This document shows positions 31,339-41,140 of a stretch of DNA of 64,000 bases, in pieces. The translations under genes and the position numbers were made by a program. The stretch lies in the NCBI RefSeq assembly GCF_013449375.1, contig NZ_JACDRR010000004.1:1-64000 (forward strand), read 5' to 3'. Each line of letters opens with the position of its first letter. Position 1 is the stretch's first letter. The notes below the pieces were generated by a model. It did not search any database. It was not told the origin of the DNA and saw nothing but the letters and a program-made list of their open reading frames with translations. Source of the stretch: Pectobacterium sp. CFBP8739 (lineage in GTDB: Bacteria; Pseudomonadota; Gammaproteobacteria; Enterobacterales; Enterobacteriaceae).

Positions 31339-31977
31339 ATGTATTTGAAGCGAACTGTAATCACGCTGAGTTTGAGTACACTCTTCGTTATCCCTTCCTT
31401 GAGCTACGCAGAAGCAGATATAAATAATACGGATAGCGTGGCTAACCGTACCCTTACAGCGGTCGATTCCAATGATTTGGCATCGGATAAGCAGAGTGAA
31501 AGCTGGTGGCAGAGAAGTAAAAATAACGTGTCTGCGACCTGGAATTCGCCGCAAAGCCACGATATTTATATCCCAGCGATTACCTGGCACAACCGCTGGA
31601 CGTACGATAAAGAAAAGACTGATCGATATAATGAAAGGCCGTGGGGCGCGGGCTACGGTGTTTCCCGTTTGGATAAAGACGGGGATTGGCACGGGCTTTA
31701 TATTATGGCATTTAAAGATTCCTATAATAAATGGGAACCTATCGGTGGTTATGGTTATGAAAAGCGCTGGCGGCCAACCCGCGATCAGGATTTTCAACTG
31801 GGACTGGGTTTTACGGCTGGTGTAACCATGCGTGACAACTGGAACTATATTCCTATCCCTGTATTACTACCTCTGGCATCAATTAGTTATAAAAAACTCT
31901 CTTTCCAGGCGACTTACATCCCCGGTACATATAATAACGGTAATGTTTTCTTTGCCTGGCTCAGATGGCAGATTTAA
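31339..31977 (+). CDS. pagP: Lipid A palmitoyltransferase PagP
   Basis: PagP is an outer-membrane beta-barrel enzyme that moves palmitate from phospholipid to lipid A, giving resistance to cationic peptides. The 212-residue precursor has a signal peptide (about residues 1-24, ending SYA), an extra Asp/Ser-rich stretch of about 25 residues compared with E. coli, then the barrel with catalytic His84 ([10 protein letters not shown]), Asp127 and Ser128 ([10 protein letters not shown]), and ends with an aromatic outer-membrane strand (FFAWLRWQI). It stands alone behind a PhoP-like promoter. Confidence 0.93.
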   Translation: MYLKRTVITLSLSTLFVIPSLSYAEADINNTDSVANRTLTAVDSNDLASDKQSESWWQRSKNNVSATWNSPQSHDIYIPAITWHNRWTYDKEKTDRYNERPWGAGYGVSRLDKDGDWHGLYIMAFKDSYNKWEPIGGYGYEKRWRPTRDQDFQLGLGFTAGVTMRDNWNYIPIPVLLPLASISYKKLSFQATYIPGTYNNGNVFFAWLRWQI

Positions 31978-32162
31978 TTTTTCGGTTATCGAGCCTCCTT
32001 TATTTCATGAAAAGAGGCTCTAATTATTTGATAAAATATTCCGTTGGCTGAATATATTTGGTGGTGTAAATGTTACTTGGGAAATGTTTATTTAATGCCG
32101 TTTCTCTCATTGTGACATTTACTCGTCCGTTTGTTTGTTATTTGTCCTGATGTAAACCACAT

Positions 32163-32183
32163 TGACTGAAATTCATTCAGTCA
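32163..32183. promoter_or_regulatory. MetR consensus palindrome upstream of yigM
   Basis: TGACTGAA-ATTCA-TTCAGTCA is a perfect 8-bp-arm palindrome whose centre reads TGAA-N5-TTCA, the published MetR recognition sequence. It lies 44 bp upstream of the yigM start. metR is the convergent neighbour of yigM, so MetR control of this transporter is plausible. Confidence 0.5.
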
Positions 32184-32226
32184 TCTCCGTTACAATGGCG
32201 AGACTTTTTCCTAAGCGGATGTTGTT

Positions 32227-33126
32227 GTGCCATTACTTACTATTACCACTATCTTGTGGGCATTTTCATTCAGCCTGATTGGCGCATATCTGGCGGGTCA
32301 GGTTGATAGCTGGTTTTCTGCGATGTTCCGCCTGACAGCGGCGGCGGTGGTGTTTTTGCCGTTTTTACGCTTTCGAGGCTATGCGCCACGCGTCATTTTC
32401 TTGTATCTGTTAGTGGGTGCTTGCCAACTCGGTATCATGTACCTGTTCGTTTTCCAGGCTTACTTGTACCTGACCGTACCTGAGTTTTTACTCTTTACGG
32501 TGATGACGCCGCTGTACGTTACGCTGATTTATGATTTGCTTGCTCGGCAGCGTCTGCGCTGGGGCTATGTCATGAGTGCTCTGCTGGCGGTATTCGGCGC
32601 AGCCGTGATCCACTATCACGGTGTAAGTGAGCATTTTTGGTGGGGATTCCTGCTGGTGCAAGCGGCTAACGTGTGTTTTGCCGCAGGTCAGGTTGGCTAC
32701 AAGCGCCTGATGGAGCTCCATCCGGTGCCGCAGCACTGTGCATTTTCCTGGTTTTACCTGGGGGCGGCGATCGTGACGATAACCGCGTGGCTGCTCTTCG
32801 GCAATCTGGACAAATTACCCACCACAACCTTGCAGTGGGGCGTACTGCTCTGGTTGGGGATTGGTGCTTCTGGCCTGGGTTATTTTATGTGGAACTACGG
32901 CGCAACCCAGGTGGATGCCGGAACGCTCAGCATAATGAATAACTTCCATGTGCCGGCTGGGCTCTTGGTTAACTTCGCTATCTGGCATAAAACGCCAGAC
33001 TGGCTGAGCTTTATCGTGGGGACGATAATTATCACGTCCTCGCTGTGGGTACACCAGCGTTGGGTCGTGAAGCGTCCTTTACAAACGGTAAGTGCTCACA
33101 AGCGTGCTGACGCGCCGAACGAATAA
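32227..33126 (+). CDS. yigM: EamA-family transporter YigM (biotin transporter type)
   Basis: The 299-residue protein is a ten-span EamA/DMT permease (two repeats of five spans), opening [26 protein letters not shown]. Its place beside metR and metE, converging on metR, is exactly that of E. coli yigM, reported to be a biotin transporter. A GTG start at 32227 is used; upstream GTTGTT offers a weak ribosome binding site. Its last 95 bp overlap the 3' end of metR in antisense orientation. Confidence 0.85.
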   Translation: MPLLTITTILWAFSFSLIGAYLAGQVDSWFSAMFRLTAAAVVFLPFLRFRGYAPRVIFLYLLVGACQLGIMYLFVFQAYLYLTVPEFLLFTVMTPLYVTLIYDLLARQRLRWGYVMSALLAVFGAAVIHYHGVSEHFWWGFLLVQAANVCFAAGQVGYKRLMELHPVPQHCAFSWFYLGAAIVTITAWLLFGNLDKLPTTTLQWGVLLWLGIGASGLGYFMWNYGATQVDAGTLSIMNNFHVPAGLLVNFAIWHKTPDWLSFIVGTIIITSSLWVHQRWVVKRPLQTVSAHKRADAPNE

Positions 33127-33967
33127 ACGCATCAATCACCGGTTGGCGCTGCTCTCCGTCACGGACGGCGGCGTACAACCGGCTCCAAAGCCCATCACCC
33201 AGCGATTTGGTGACAATCAGTCCCTGACGCTCGAAGCTTTCCACTACCCAGTGCGGTAGCGCGGCGATGCCCATACGAGCGGCGACCATCTGAATCAACA
33301 GCAGCGTATTATCCACGCTTTTCAGCGTAGGGCTGACGCCTGCCGGCTGCAAAAAGTGACGCCAGACATCCAGCCGCTGCCGCTGTACCGGGTAGATCAT
33401 CAGGGTCTCGGCGGTGAAATCCTCCGGTTCGATTTTTTCCTTTTTGGCCAGCGGATGATCGGGAGCCAGCACCAACCTGACTTCAAAATCAAACAGAGGC
33501 GAATAGTGCAGGCCACTGCGCGGCATGATGTCGGACGTCATGACCAGATCAAGTTCGCCTTGCTGGAGCGCTGGCTGAGGATCGAACGTCACGCCCGATT
33601 TAAAGTCCATCACTACCTGCGGCCAGTGCTGATGGAACTCGTCTAGTGCAGGCGTCAGCCACTGAATACAGCTATGGCACTCGATGGCCAGACGCAGCAT
33701 GGTCTGGTGCGGCTCATGGCAGGCCTGCAACGCCTGCTGGATTTGCGGTAACACCTGCTCTGCCAACTGCAACAGAATTTCTCCCTGAGGCGTAAAGCGC
33801 AGCGGCTGGCTTTTACGCACGAATAGCCTGAACCCAAGGCGCTGTTCCAGATCGCTGAATTGGTGGGATAACGCCGATTGAGTTTGATGAAGTGCAGCGG
33901 CAGCGGCGGCTAACGATCCGGTATTGCGCAGTGCTTGCAGCGTTCGCAGGTGTTTGAATTCGATCAT
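33032..33967 (-). CDS. metR: LysR-family transcriptional regulator MetR
   Basis: MetR activates metE and metH with homocysteine as coregulator. The 311-residue protein is near-identical to E. coli MetR: the N-terminal winged helix [37 protein letters not shown], then the LysR substrate domain with [27 protein letters not shown]. It is divergent from metE (104 bp between starts). The C-terminus is shorter and different from E. coli where it overlaps yigM. Confidence 0.97.
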   Translation of the reverse strand: MIEFKHLRTLQALRNTGSLAAAAAALHQTQSALSHQFSDLEQRLGFRLFVRKSQPLRFTPQGEILLQLAEQVLPQIQQALQACHEPHQTMLRLAIECHSCIQWLTPALDEFHQHWPQVVMDFKSGVTFDPQPALQQGELDLVMTSDIMPRSGLHYSPLFDFEVRLVLAPDHPLAKKEKIEPEDFTAETLMIYPVQRQRLDVWRHFLQPAGVSPTLKSVDNTLLLIQMVAARMGIAALPHWVVESFERQGLIVTKSLGDGLWSRLYAAVRDGEQRQPVIDAFIRSARQHACEHLPFVKDASRPNAGVPTART

Positions 33968-33979
33968 GAGAGTCCTTCA
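33967..33979. promoter_or_regulatory. MetR-like site at the metR start
   Basis: TGAG-AGTCC-TTCA matches TGAA-N5-TTCA at 7 of 8 defined positions and overlaps the metR start codon in the metR/metE divergent region, where MetR is known to bind in E. coli. Confidence 0.35.
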
Positions 33980-34031
33980 CAGTGACAGTGAATAAATTGC
34001 GCTTGTAGTTACTACACTACCTGCGGATTAT

Positions 34032-34055
34032 GGATGTGTAAACATCTGGACGGCT
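34032..34055. promoter_or_regulatory. Tandem MetJ (met box)-like operator upstream of metE
   Basis: Three contiguous 8-bp units resemble the met box AGACGTCT: GGATGTGT (5/8), AAACATCT (6/8) and GGACGGCT (6/8). They end 16 bp before the metE start. Repeated met boxes are bound cooperatively by MetJ with S-adenosylmethionine; metE is a known target. Confidence 0.5.
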
Positions 34056-34071
34056 AAATGAGGAATTAACG

Positions 34072-36336
34072 ATGGCGATTGTGAATCACACACTGGGTTT
34101 TCCGCGCGTTGGATTACGCCGTGAACTGAAAAAAGCGCAGGAAAGCTACTGGGCGGGTAACGCGACACAGGAAGCGCTGCTGACCGTTGGACGTGAGCTG
34201 CGTGCGCGTCATTGGCAGCAACAGAAGGATGCTGGCGTTGATCTGCTGCCAGTGGGTGATTTCGCCTGGTACGACCATGTACTGACCACCAGTCTGCTGC
34301 TGGGTAACGTACCCGCACGTCATCAGAATGAAGACGGCTCGGTCGATTTGGATACACTGTTCCGTATTGGCCGTGGACGTGCGCCAACCGGCCAGCCTGC
34401 CGCTGCCGCTGAAATGACCAAGTGGTTTAACACTAACTATCACTACATGGTGCCAGAGTTCACCAAAGGGCAGCAGTTCAAGTTGACCTGGACACAACTG
34501 CTGGATGAAGTGGATGAAGCACTGGCGCTGGGCCATAACGTGAAGCCTGTTTTGTTAGGCCCAGTTACCTATCTGTGGCTGGGTAAAGTGAAAGGTGAGC
34601 AGTTTGATCGTCTGTCGCTGCTACAGGATATTCTGCCTGTTTATCAGCAGGTGCTGGCTGAACTGGCGAAACGCGGGATTGAGTGGGTGCAGATTGATGA
34701 ACCTGCGCTGGCGCTGGAACTGCCGCAAGCGTGGCTGGCCGCGTTTAAACCGGCTTACGATGCGTTGCAGGGTTCGGTGAAGCTGCTGCTGACGACCTAT
34801 TTTGATAGCGTGAGCCAGAATCTGGAAACGATTAAAGCGCTGCCGGTTCAGGGGCTGCATATTGATCTGGTGCACGGTAAGGATGATGCCGCGACGCTGA
34901 GCGCCCAACTGCCTGCTCATTGGGTACTGTCTCTGGGGGTGATTAACGGCCGTAACGTATGGCGCGCCGATCTGAGCAATTGGTTCGAGCGTCTGCAACC
35001 GTTGGTGGGAACGCGCGATCTGTGGCTGGGTAGCTCATGCTCACTGCTGCATAGCCCTATCGATCTGAGTGTAGAAGTGCGTCTGGATGATGAAGTGAAG
35101 AGCTGGTTTGCCTTTGCGATTCAGAAATGTGCGGAGCTGTCACTGTTGTCTCAGGCATTGAATAGCGGCAACGGTCAGGCACTGGAAGCCTACAGCGCGC
35201 CGATTCGCGCCCGTCGTACCTCAACGCGTGTGAATAACGCCGCCGTTGCGCAGCGTCTGGCAGCGATTACCGCACAGGACAGCCAGCGTCAGAACGTGTA
35301 TTCGGTGCGTGCGGATGCTCAGCGTGAGCGCTTTAATCTGCCAGCATGGCCGACGACCACGATTGGTTCTTTCCCGCAGACCACGGAAATTCGCGGCTTG
35401 CGTCTGGATTTCAAACAGGGGCGCCTGGATGGCAATAACTATCGCACCGGCATTGCCGAGCACATCAAGCAGGCTGTCGCTGAGCAAGAGCGTCTGGGGC
35501 TGGATGTGCTGGTGCACGGTGAAGCCGAGCGTAACGACATGGTGGAGTATTTCGGTGAGCATCTGGATGGGTTTATTTTTACCCAGAATGGCTGGGTACA
35601 GAGCTACGGTTCTCGCTGTGTGAAACCGCCTGTCATCATTGGTGATGTGAGCCGTCCAGAAGCGATCACCGTTGAATGGGCGAAATACGCACAGTCTCTG
35701 ACCGACAAGCCGATGAAAGGCATGCTGACCGGTCCGGTGACCATCCTGTGCTGGTCGTTCCCGCGTGAAGACGTCACGCGTGAAACTATCGCTAAACAGA
35801 TTGCACTGGCGCTGCGTGATGAAGTGGCAGATTTGGAAGCCGCAGGTATTGGCATCATCCAGATTGACGAACCGGCGCTGCGTGAAGGTCTGCCGCTGCA
35901 CCGCTCGGACTGGGACGCGTATCTGACCTGGGCAGTGGACGCTTTCCGCCTGAATGCCGCCGTGGCGAAAGATGATACGCAGATCCATACCCACATGTGT
36001 TATTGCGAGTTCAACGACATCATGGATTCTATCGCCGCACTGGACGCCGACGTGATTACGATTGAAACCTCTCGTTCCGATATGGAACTGCTTGAGTCGT
36101 TTGAAGAGTTCGAGTACCCGAATGAAATTGGCCCCGGTGTTTATGATATCCACTCCCCGAACGTACCGAGCGTGGAGTGGATGGAAGATCTGCTGAAGAA
36201 AGCGGCACAGCGTATTCCCGCTGAACGCCTGTGGGTGAACCCGGATTGCGGTTTGAAAACCCGCGGCTGGCCGGAAACGCGTCAGGCTCTGGCGAATATG
36301 GTTCAGGCAGCACAGCGTCTGCGTGAAACTCAGTAA
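34072..36336 (+). CDS. metE: Cobalamin-independent methionine synthase
   Basis: MetE transfers a methyl group from 5-methyltetrahydropteroyl-triglutamate to homocysteine. The 754-residue protein has two barrel domains. The C-terminal catalytic half (from about residue 425, [14 protein letters not shown]) has the zinc ligands in HTHMCYCEF, the glutamate in [11 protein letters not shown], and the Cys of [17 protein letters not shown] ribosome binding site precedes the start. It ends at a strong terminator. Confidence 0.98.
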   Translation: MAIVNHTLGFPRVGLRRELKKAQESYWAGNATQEALLTVGRELRARHWQQQKDAGVDLLPVGDFAWYDHVLTTSLLLGNVPARHQNEDGSVDLDTLFRIGRGRAPTGQPAAAAEMTKWFNTNYHYMVPEFTKGQQFKLTWTQLLDEVDEALALGHNVKPVLLGPVTYLWLGKVKGEQFDRLSLLQDILPVYQQVLAELAKRGIEWVQIDEPALALELPQAWLAAFKPAYDALQGSVKLLLTTYFDSVSQNLETIKALPVQGLHIDLVHGKDDAATLSAQLPAHWVLSLGVINGRNVWRADLSNWFERLQPLVGTRDLWLGSSCSLLHSPIDLSVEVRLDDEVKSWFAFAIQKCAELSLLSQALNSGNGQALEAYSAPIRARRTSTRVNNAAVAQRLAAITAQDSQRQNVYSVRADAQRERFNLPAWPTTTIGSFPQTTEIRGLRLDFKQGRLDGNNYRTGIAEHIKQAVAEQERLGLDVLVHGEAERNDMVEYFGEHLDGFIFTQNGWVQSYGSRCVKPPVIIGDVSRPEAITVEWAKYAQSLTDKPMKGMLTGPVTILCWSFPREDVTRETIAKQIALALRDEVADLEAAGIGIIQIDEPALREGLPLHRSDWDAYLTWAVDAFRLNAAVAKDDTQIHTHMCYCEFNDIMDSIAALDADVITIETSRSDMELLESFEEFEYPNEIGPGVYDIHSPNVPSVEWMEDLLKKAAQRIPAERLWVNPDCGLKTRGWPETRQALANMVQAAQRLRETQ

Positions 36337-36354
36337 TAGTTAATGGCTAATGCT

Positions 36355-36387
36355 ATCAGGGAGGCGATGGCCTCCCTGATTTTTTTA
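36355..36387 (+). terminator. Rho-independent terminator of metE
   Basis: A perfect 11-bp stem (ATCAGGGAGGC / GCCTCCCTGAT) with a GATG loop is followed by a run of T, starting 18 bp after the metE stop. Confidence 0.93.
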
Positions 36388-36622
36388 CAGCTAACGAGTA
36401 GATAAAAATACGCACTATTTTTCGTCGTATCTCGATTGTTTATTATTTCTCCCCTGCAAATTTTCTTCCTTCCCGAAAATTAACTATATTGTCTTTCCTT
36501 TAATAAAATCGCCGCGCTATCCCCCTTGTTTTTCTGCATTGACTGGTAGGTTATTTGTCGAAAAGGATTATTTATCCGCTATCAATATATTTATTCCTCG
36601 TCGGAGTTAATCGACGCCGTCA

Positions 36623-36649
36623 TAAAGCTAGGGAAGATTGTGCCGATAA
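36623..36649 (+). promoter_or_regulatory. Sigma-28 (FliA) flagellar promoter of the chemoreceptor gene
   Basis: TAAAGCTA (36623-36630), an 11-base spacer, then GCCGATAA (36642-36649) matches the FliA consensus TAAAGTTT-N11-GCCGATAA at 14 of 16 positions with exact spacing. Transcription would begin near 36657, leaving a leader of about 215 nt before the chemoreceptor start. The rest of 36388-36873 is AT-rich and shows no gene. Confidence 0.85.
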
Positions 36650-36873
36650 GGTAGACGGCATGGAGGCGGCTCTGGGTTTACCAATAGAGCGAGGTTGTTT
36701 GTATTTTTTAACGTTTTATTTATGTTGAAAGTGCACCTGCAATTACTCATTTATGGGTATTTATATACACCCGTAAAGCCTATTTATTTTCCCGAAAAAC
36801 GATAATTCCCCACTCTGCGGCGTTATTAGACGAGCAGCAGTCATTATTATGTATTACCTAAAAGGAGTGAGAC

Positions 36874-38535
36874 ATGAGTTTAGCAAATTGGCGAATTGGC
36901 TATCGATTAGGAGGCGGATTTGCCATCTTGATTCTGATGTTATTTACCGTGAGTATTTTTTCTTTGTCTAAACTGTCCTCTTTTCAGGATGGTGCCAGAG
37001 ATATCGTCAAAGAGGTTTATCCGCAAACGGTAGATGCTACTGACCTCATCGATAACGTGAATGGGCATTTTGTCGCTTATTTGCAGATGATGCTGGTATC
37101 CGGTCAGGATCAGCGTCAGGAGTATGTCGATCGGATTATGGCGTACCGCAAGGAAATTAGCCGCCTACTCGACAATCTGGAAAGCAATGTCTCAGGCGAG
37201 CATGCCCGTAAACAGGTAGGTGTTATCCGCGGGCTTCGTGCCGAGTTCATCAAGTCTGGCGATAAAATTATTAGTGATGCGCTGGCGGGTAATAACGACG
37301 TTGCTGTGAAGGAATTCAATAGCAACCTGAACGTCATTCAGCGCAATTACCGTGACTCGGTGAAGCAGTTGGTGAATTACCAAAATGATGCGATGGATAA
37401 CTCTGTCGAGACCATGGCTGAGGTATACAGCAACACCCGCATGATTTTGCTGCTTATTTTGGCGCTGGGTGCCGTATTTGGGGCGCTGATTGCCTGGGCG
37501 ATCACGCGCAGTGTAACCCGTCCAATAGAGCAGGCTTTGCAAGTGGCAGACAGAGTGGCACAGGGCGATCTGACTTCACGCATCACGGTGACCAGCAAGG
37601 ATGAAACCGGCTTGCTGTTGCAAGCGTTGGATCGCATGAACACCAGCCTGAGCACGATTGTCGGCCAGGTGCGTGATGGGGCGGAAACGATCTCGACAGC
37701 GGCGTCACAAATCACGGCCGGTAATCAGGATCTGTCATCGCGTACTGAAGAGCAGGCCAGCTCGCTGGAAGAAACCGCTGCCTCAATGGAGCAACTGGCA
37801 TCCACCATTAAAAACACGGCAGAAAATACCCATCAGGCGACGGAGATTGCCAATAAGGCGACCGGTGCGGCGAAACAAAGCGGTGATGTCATGCTTTCCG
37901 TGACGCAAAAAATGCGCGGCATTCGTGATTCATCCCAGCGTATGGCGGAAATCATCGGCGTGATTGATGGCATCGCTTTCCAGACCAACATTCTGGCGCT
38001 GAATGCCGCCGTTGAAGCCGCGCGTGCGGGTGAGCAAGGGCGTGGTTTTGCGGTGGTGGCGGGGGAAGTCCGTTCTCTGGCACAGCGTAGTGCGACCGCC
38101 GCGCGGGAGATTAAGGATTTGATCGACGATTCCGTAAGCAAAATTCGTGAAGGCATGGAACTGGTTGATACCGCTGAAGAAATGATGGGTGGATTAACGG
38201 CCCACGTGAAGGACGTACACGACATTATCAGCGAGATTTCGCAGGCCAGTCGTGAACAGAGCGATGGGATTAACCAGATGAATCTGGCGATTGGACAGAT
38301 TGATACCACGACCCAGCAGAATGCGGCTCTGGTTGAAGAGTCTGCCTCTGCGGCGCTGTCTCTGCAAGGCCAAGCCTCCGTTCTGGCGGAATCCGTGAGT
38401 GCGTTTAAGCTGCTGTCTTATGGCAGTGGCAAAACCGCTGCGTACGCCTCAGCGCCCGTGCGTACCCCAACGCTGTCTTTAGCACCTGCTACGGTGAAAG
38501 GTCAGGGCAATAACGGCGATTGGACGTCGTTCTAA
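36874..38535 (+). CDS. Methyl-accepting chemotaxis protein
   Basis: The 553-residue chemoreceptor has two membrane helices (about residues 10-31 and 190-211) flanking a periplasmic four-helix-bundle sensor, a HAMP domain (about 212-265), and a full cytoplasmic signalling hairpin with the invariant tip [31 protein letters not shown]. It ends in DWTSF, an xWxxF pentapeptide of the kind that tethers CheR/CheB, which marks it as a high-abundance Tsr-like receptor. Ligand unknown. A FliA promoter lies upstream, so it is expressed with the flagellar regulon. Confidence 0.94.
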   Translation: MSLANWRIGYRLGGGFAILILMLFTVSIFSLSKLSSFQDGARDIVKEVYPQTVDATDLIDNVNGHFVAYLQMMLVSGQDQRQEYVDRIMAYRKEISRLLDNLESNVSGEHARKQVGVIRGLRAEFIKSGDKIISDALAGNNDVAVKEFNSNLNVIQRNYRDSVKQLVNYQNDAMDNSVETMAEVYSNTRMILLLILALGAVFGALIAWAITRSVTRPIEQALQVADRVAQGDLTSRITVTSKDETGLLLQALDRMNTSLSTIVGQVRDGAETISTAASQITAGNQDLSSRTEEQASSLEETAASMEQLASTIKNTAENTHQATEIANKATGAAKQSGDVMLSVTQKMRGIRDSSQRMAEIIGVIDGIAFQTNILALNAAVEAARAGEQGRGFAVVAGEVRSLAQRSATAAREIKDLIDDSVSKIREGMELVDTAEEMMGGLTAHVKDVHDIISEISQASREQSDGINQMNLAIGQIDTTTQQNAALVEESASAALSLQGQASVLAESVSAFKLLSYGSGKTAAYASAPVRTPTLSLAPATVKGQGNNGDWTSF

Positions 38536-38566
38536 CGCTGTTTGTCTTTGTCACGCGGTAAAACAC

Positions 38567-38594
38567 AAACGCCCCCGGTGACCGGTGGCGTTTT
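38567..38594 (+). terminator. Terminator after the chemoreceptor gene
   Basis: AAACGCCCCCGG and CCGGTGGCGTTT pair over a 3-base loop with one mismatch, preceded by an A-rich and followed by a T-rich flank. It lies 31 bp after the chemoreceptor stop and could also serve the convergent hydrolase gene. Confidence 0.78.
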
Positions 38595-38629
38595 AGCGAA
38601 TAGCTAAGTATGAAAACGGTGTGGTGACG

Positions 38630-39457
38630 TTACGCCACGCCGTTTTTCTGGAACCACGCCAGCATACGCTGCCAGCCGTCTTGTGCCGATTCTTCATGGT
38701 AGCTGGGGCGGTAATCGGCATGGAAAGCATGACCAGCCTCGGGGTAGACGATGATATCTGCCGCTGCATTGGCTGCGCGTAGCGCTTGCCGCATCGTATC
38801 AACCTGTGTCAACGGAATCCCTTCGTCCTTCGCGCCATATAACCCCAGCACAGGTGCTTCCAATTCCGTGGCAATATCGACCGGATGTTTGGGGCTATTC
38901 AGCGTTTTCTCCCCCGTAAACTTACCGTACCAGGCAACGCCTGCCTTGAGCTGCGGGTTGTGTGCGGCGTAGAGCCAGGTGATGCGCCCACCCCAACAGA
39001 AACCGGTGATCGCCAGCTTACTGGCATCGCCGCCCTGTTTAATCGCCCAGTTGGCGGTGCGATCAAGATCGGACAGCACCTGCGTATCCGGCACCTTATA
39101 CACCAGTTCGGTCAGGAGCCGCTGAATGTCGTTATAGTGGCTGGGGTTACCCTGACGGAAATACAGCTCTGGCGCAATCGCCATATAGCCCTGTTTGGCC
39201 AGCCTGCGGCAAACGTCTTGAATGTGTTGATGAACGCCGAAAATCTCCTGCACCACCAGAACGATAGGGAGCGGCTTGTCATGCTTCGCCGGTCTGGCGA
39301 TATACGCAGGTAGTTGCTCACCCTGAGAAGAAATAGTGGTTTCACTGGCAATAATACCGACGGAATCCGTGGTAATGATGGAGGCGGTCTGCGGTTCCAC
39401 CGCCGGGGACAGCCCCTGAGGAAGATGTTTGAAGGTCGTCTGTTCATCAGTCTTCAT
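38630..39457 (-). CDS. ysgA: Dienelactone hydrolase family protein (YsgA-like)
   Basis: The protein of about 275 residues from MKTDEQTTF has the alpha/beta-hydrolase fold of dienelactone hydrolases: [25 protein letters not shown], the Cys nucleophile elbow [21 protein letters not shown] with the catalytic Asp, and [14 protein letters not shown] with His. Its place between metE and udp is that of E. coli ysgA. Physiological substrate unknown. ATG 39457 is preferred over an ATG six codons earlier by fit to the family. Confidence 0.88.
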   Translation of the reverse strand: MKTDEQTTFKHLPQGLSPAVEPQTASIITTDSVGIIASETTISSQGEQLPAYIARPAKHDKPLPIVLVVQEIFGVHQHIQDVCRRLAKQGYMAIAPELYFRQGNPSHYNDIQRLLTELVYKVPDTQVLSDLDRTANWAIKQGGDASKLAITGFCWGGRITWLYAAHNPQLKAGVAWYGKFTGEKTLNSPKHPVDIATELEAPVLGLYGAKDEGIPLTQVDTMRQALRAANAAADIIVYPEAGHAFHADYRPSYHEESAQDGWQRMLAWFQKNGVA

Positions 39458-39524
39458 TACGCGCTCTCCTGTCATCGATGAAGCGTTGCTAGTGGGATTG
39501 TGCCTACAGTGTGTTGAGATGTAC

Positions 39525-40202
39525 TTACAGCGTGCTGAGATAGTCTTCGAAGCGTTTTCCTTTCTCTGGCCTGAAGTATAGGCCGGTCTCCGCCACTGAC
39601 GTGAGGTTATCTACCCGTAGATTACGAAAGTCTGAACGAGTTTCACACCATATCGTGAGTAACCATACGGTATCAAACAGGGTTAAACCAAGGGGACGGG
39701 CGACTCGATCACTCTCTCTTCCTTGCAGATCAACATAGGTAATACGCAATTTGAGCCTGTTACGAATGGCCAGACGAAGAAAAGCCAGATGATTTATGGC
39801 CCTCTCATTTTCCTCGGTATGTCGAGAAACCGCTCTGAGAGGAAGCAACTTATAGGTCTCTGCTTTTTTGGCGCCAATCACCGCGCTGATTTTTGCTGAA
39901 ACTCGGCTGGCCGCTGCGGAAAGCATGTCATCGCCTCGGACACCTATCAGCCGCATTCCCAGCATAATGGCGTCCAGTTCATCTGGGTCAAAGTTAAGCG
40001 GGGGAAGGAAGTAGTCTTTTTCAAGTAGGTAACCGAGTCCCGATTCACCGCGAATAGGGGCACCGATGGTTTGTAGTGCCGCCATGTCCCTGTAGATCGT
40101 TCTGACCGATACATTCAACGCTTGAGCTAATATTTCCGCTGATACTGGGTGTACGCGGCCGCGAAGATGGTCAAGTAAAGAGAGTAGCCGAATTGTTTTC
40201 AT
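39525..40202 (-). CDS. YafY-type WYL-domain transcriptional regulator
   Basis: The 225-residue protein has an N-terminal HTH_11 winged helix ([42 protein letters not shown]) and a C-terminal WYL-type ligand-sensing domain ([22 protein letters not shown] and [19 protein letters not shown]). Such proteins often repress a divergent gene. The adjacent 17-bp-arm palindrome and the divergent monooxygenase-like gene fit this arrangement. Confidence 0.88.
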   Translation of the reverse strand: MKTIRLLSLLDHLRGRVHPVSAEILAQALNVSVRTIYRDMAALQTIGAPIRGESGLGYLLEKDYFLPPLNFDPDELDAIMLGMRLIGVRGDDMLSAAASRVSAKISAVIGAKKAETYKLLPLRAVSRHTEENERAINHLAFLRLAIRNRLKLRITYVDLQGRESDRVARPLGLTLFDTVWLLTIWCETRSDFRNLRVDNLTSVAETGLYFRPEKGKRFEDYLSTL

Positions 40203-40210
40203 GAGAAGAG

Positions 40211-40249
40211 ATTACACCACCCTGACAAGTTCTGTCAGGGTGGTGTAAT
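40211..40249. promoter_or_regulatory. Perfect long palindrome, probable operator of the WYL regulator
   Basis: ATTACACCACCCTGACA (40211-40227) is repeated in perfect inverted form at 40233-40249 around a 5-base spacer. It begins 9 bp upstream of the WYL regulator start and ends 41 bp before the divergent gene. Long perfect dyads in such gaps are typical operators; a bidirectional effect on both genes is inferred. Confidence 0.75.
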
Positions 40250-40289
40250 ACGATTCAGACTTCATATCATCCTGATAACGGAGTTCATC

Positions 40290-40886
40290 ATGACTACCCC
40301 ATGTTACGAAATCGTCACTTACACGGTAAAAAACCAGCAAGAGGCCGATTCAGCGCGCGCATCGGCACAACGTCTTTTAAAGCATTTCCCTGGGTTTATC
40401 GACTGGATCGCATTTTCAGGTATCGATAGCTCTGCCGAGCGTGTCGATCTTGTGGTGTGGAATAGTCTTGAAGCAGCACAAGCTGCGGCAAAAGCGGTTG
40501 AAAGCCAACCGGAATTTTCCTGTTTCAGATCTTCTGTCAGTACGTTGCACAGCATGGGGCACTACACCGTTCACAGGGAGCACGCACCGCCGGTAGCAAG
40601 CAGAGGCGGTATCGAAATAGGGCGATTTCGTCTCAAGCAGGGGATTCAGGAGAGTGACATGCGCCAAGCGTATCATCAGATGGTAGAACGTCACCTTTCA
40701 CTTCAGCCGGGCTGGAAAAGCCAGCATTTAGTCAGTCTGGATAATGGCGTTTTTATCGATCTCGCCTTTGCCGACAGTCAACCGTATGCAGAAGCGATTT
40801 GTGCATCATGGCAGGGACAAGCGGTATGTCATGCCTTCTTGGAAATGATTGAACCGGAAAGTATCGAGTTTGGTTCGTTGTGGTAA
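40290..40886 (+). CDS. Antibiotic-biosynthesis-monooxygenase-like (dimeric alpha/beta barrel) protein
   Basis: The 198-residue protein appears to contain two ferredoxin-like halves. The first, YEIVTYTVKNQQEADSARASAQRLLKHFPGFIDWIAFSG with VDLVVWNSLEAAQAAAKAV, looks like an ABM/heme-degrading-type barrel. The second (about residues 105-198) has IEIGRFRLKQGIQESDMRQAYHQM. No catalytic residues can be assigned with certainty. It is divergent from a WYL regulator across a palindromic operator, which points to control by a small ligand of that regulator. Confidence 0.7.
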   Translation: MTTPCYEIVTYTVKNQQEADSARASAQRLLKHFPGFIDWIAFSGIDSSAERVDLVVWNSLEAAQAAAKAVESQPEFSCFRSSVSTLHSMGHYTVHREHAPPVASRGGIEIGRFRLKQGIQESDMRQAYHQMVERHLSLQPGWKSQHLVSLDNGVFIDLAFADSQPYAEAICASWQGQAVCHAFLEMIEPESIEFGSLW

Positions 40887-40955
40887 TCGATAAGGCTAAA
40901 GAATCTACACTAAAAGACAATTAATCAGCAAAAGCGGATTTCTTATCCGGTTAAT

Positions 40956-40971
40956 TGTGATTCAGATCGCA
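40956..40971 (+). promoter_or_regulatory. Upstream CRP site of udp
   Basis: TGTGATTCAGATCGCA matches TGTGA-N6-TCACA at 9 of 10 positions. It is centred 52 bp upstream of a second CRP-like site, the two-site layout known for the CytR/CRP-controlled udp promoter of E. coli. Confidence 0.7.
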
Positions 40972-41007
40972 TATTTTATGTATGTTGATGTTTGTTTCTT
41001 TTTCATC

Positions 41008-41023
41008 GGTGATTCTTGTCACT
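41008..41023 (+). promoter_or_regulatory. Promoter-proximal CRP site of udp
   Basis: GGTGATTCTTGTCACT matches TGTGA-N6-TCACA at 8 of 10 positions. A TAGAGT -10 candidate near 41045 would place the start near 41057 and this site at about -41.5, typical for class II activation. Confidence 0.65.
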
Positions 41024-41140
41024 TAAAAAAATGTAGTGATGCGCTAGAGTCTTTTTATTGAACGGACGCCTACAGGCTGCGTTTATGGGGCGTCCAGCGC
41101 GATTTCTCTGAATACCCAATTGATTGCCCGGGAGGCAGTT

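Noticed and set aside
35221-36153. 310-codon minus-strand frame antisense to metE
   Set aside because: Shadow frame in a strongly biased coding gene; translation is His/Arg/Gln-rich with no family likeness.
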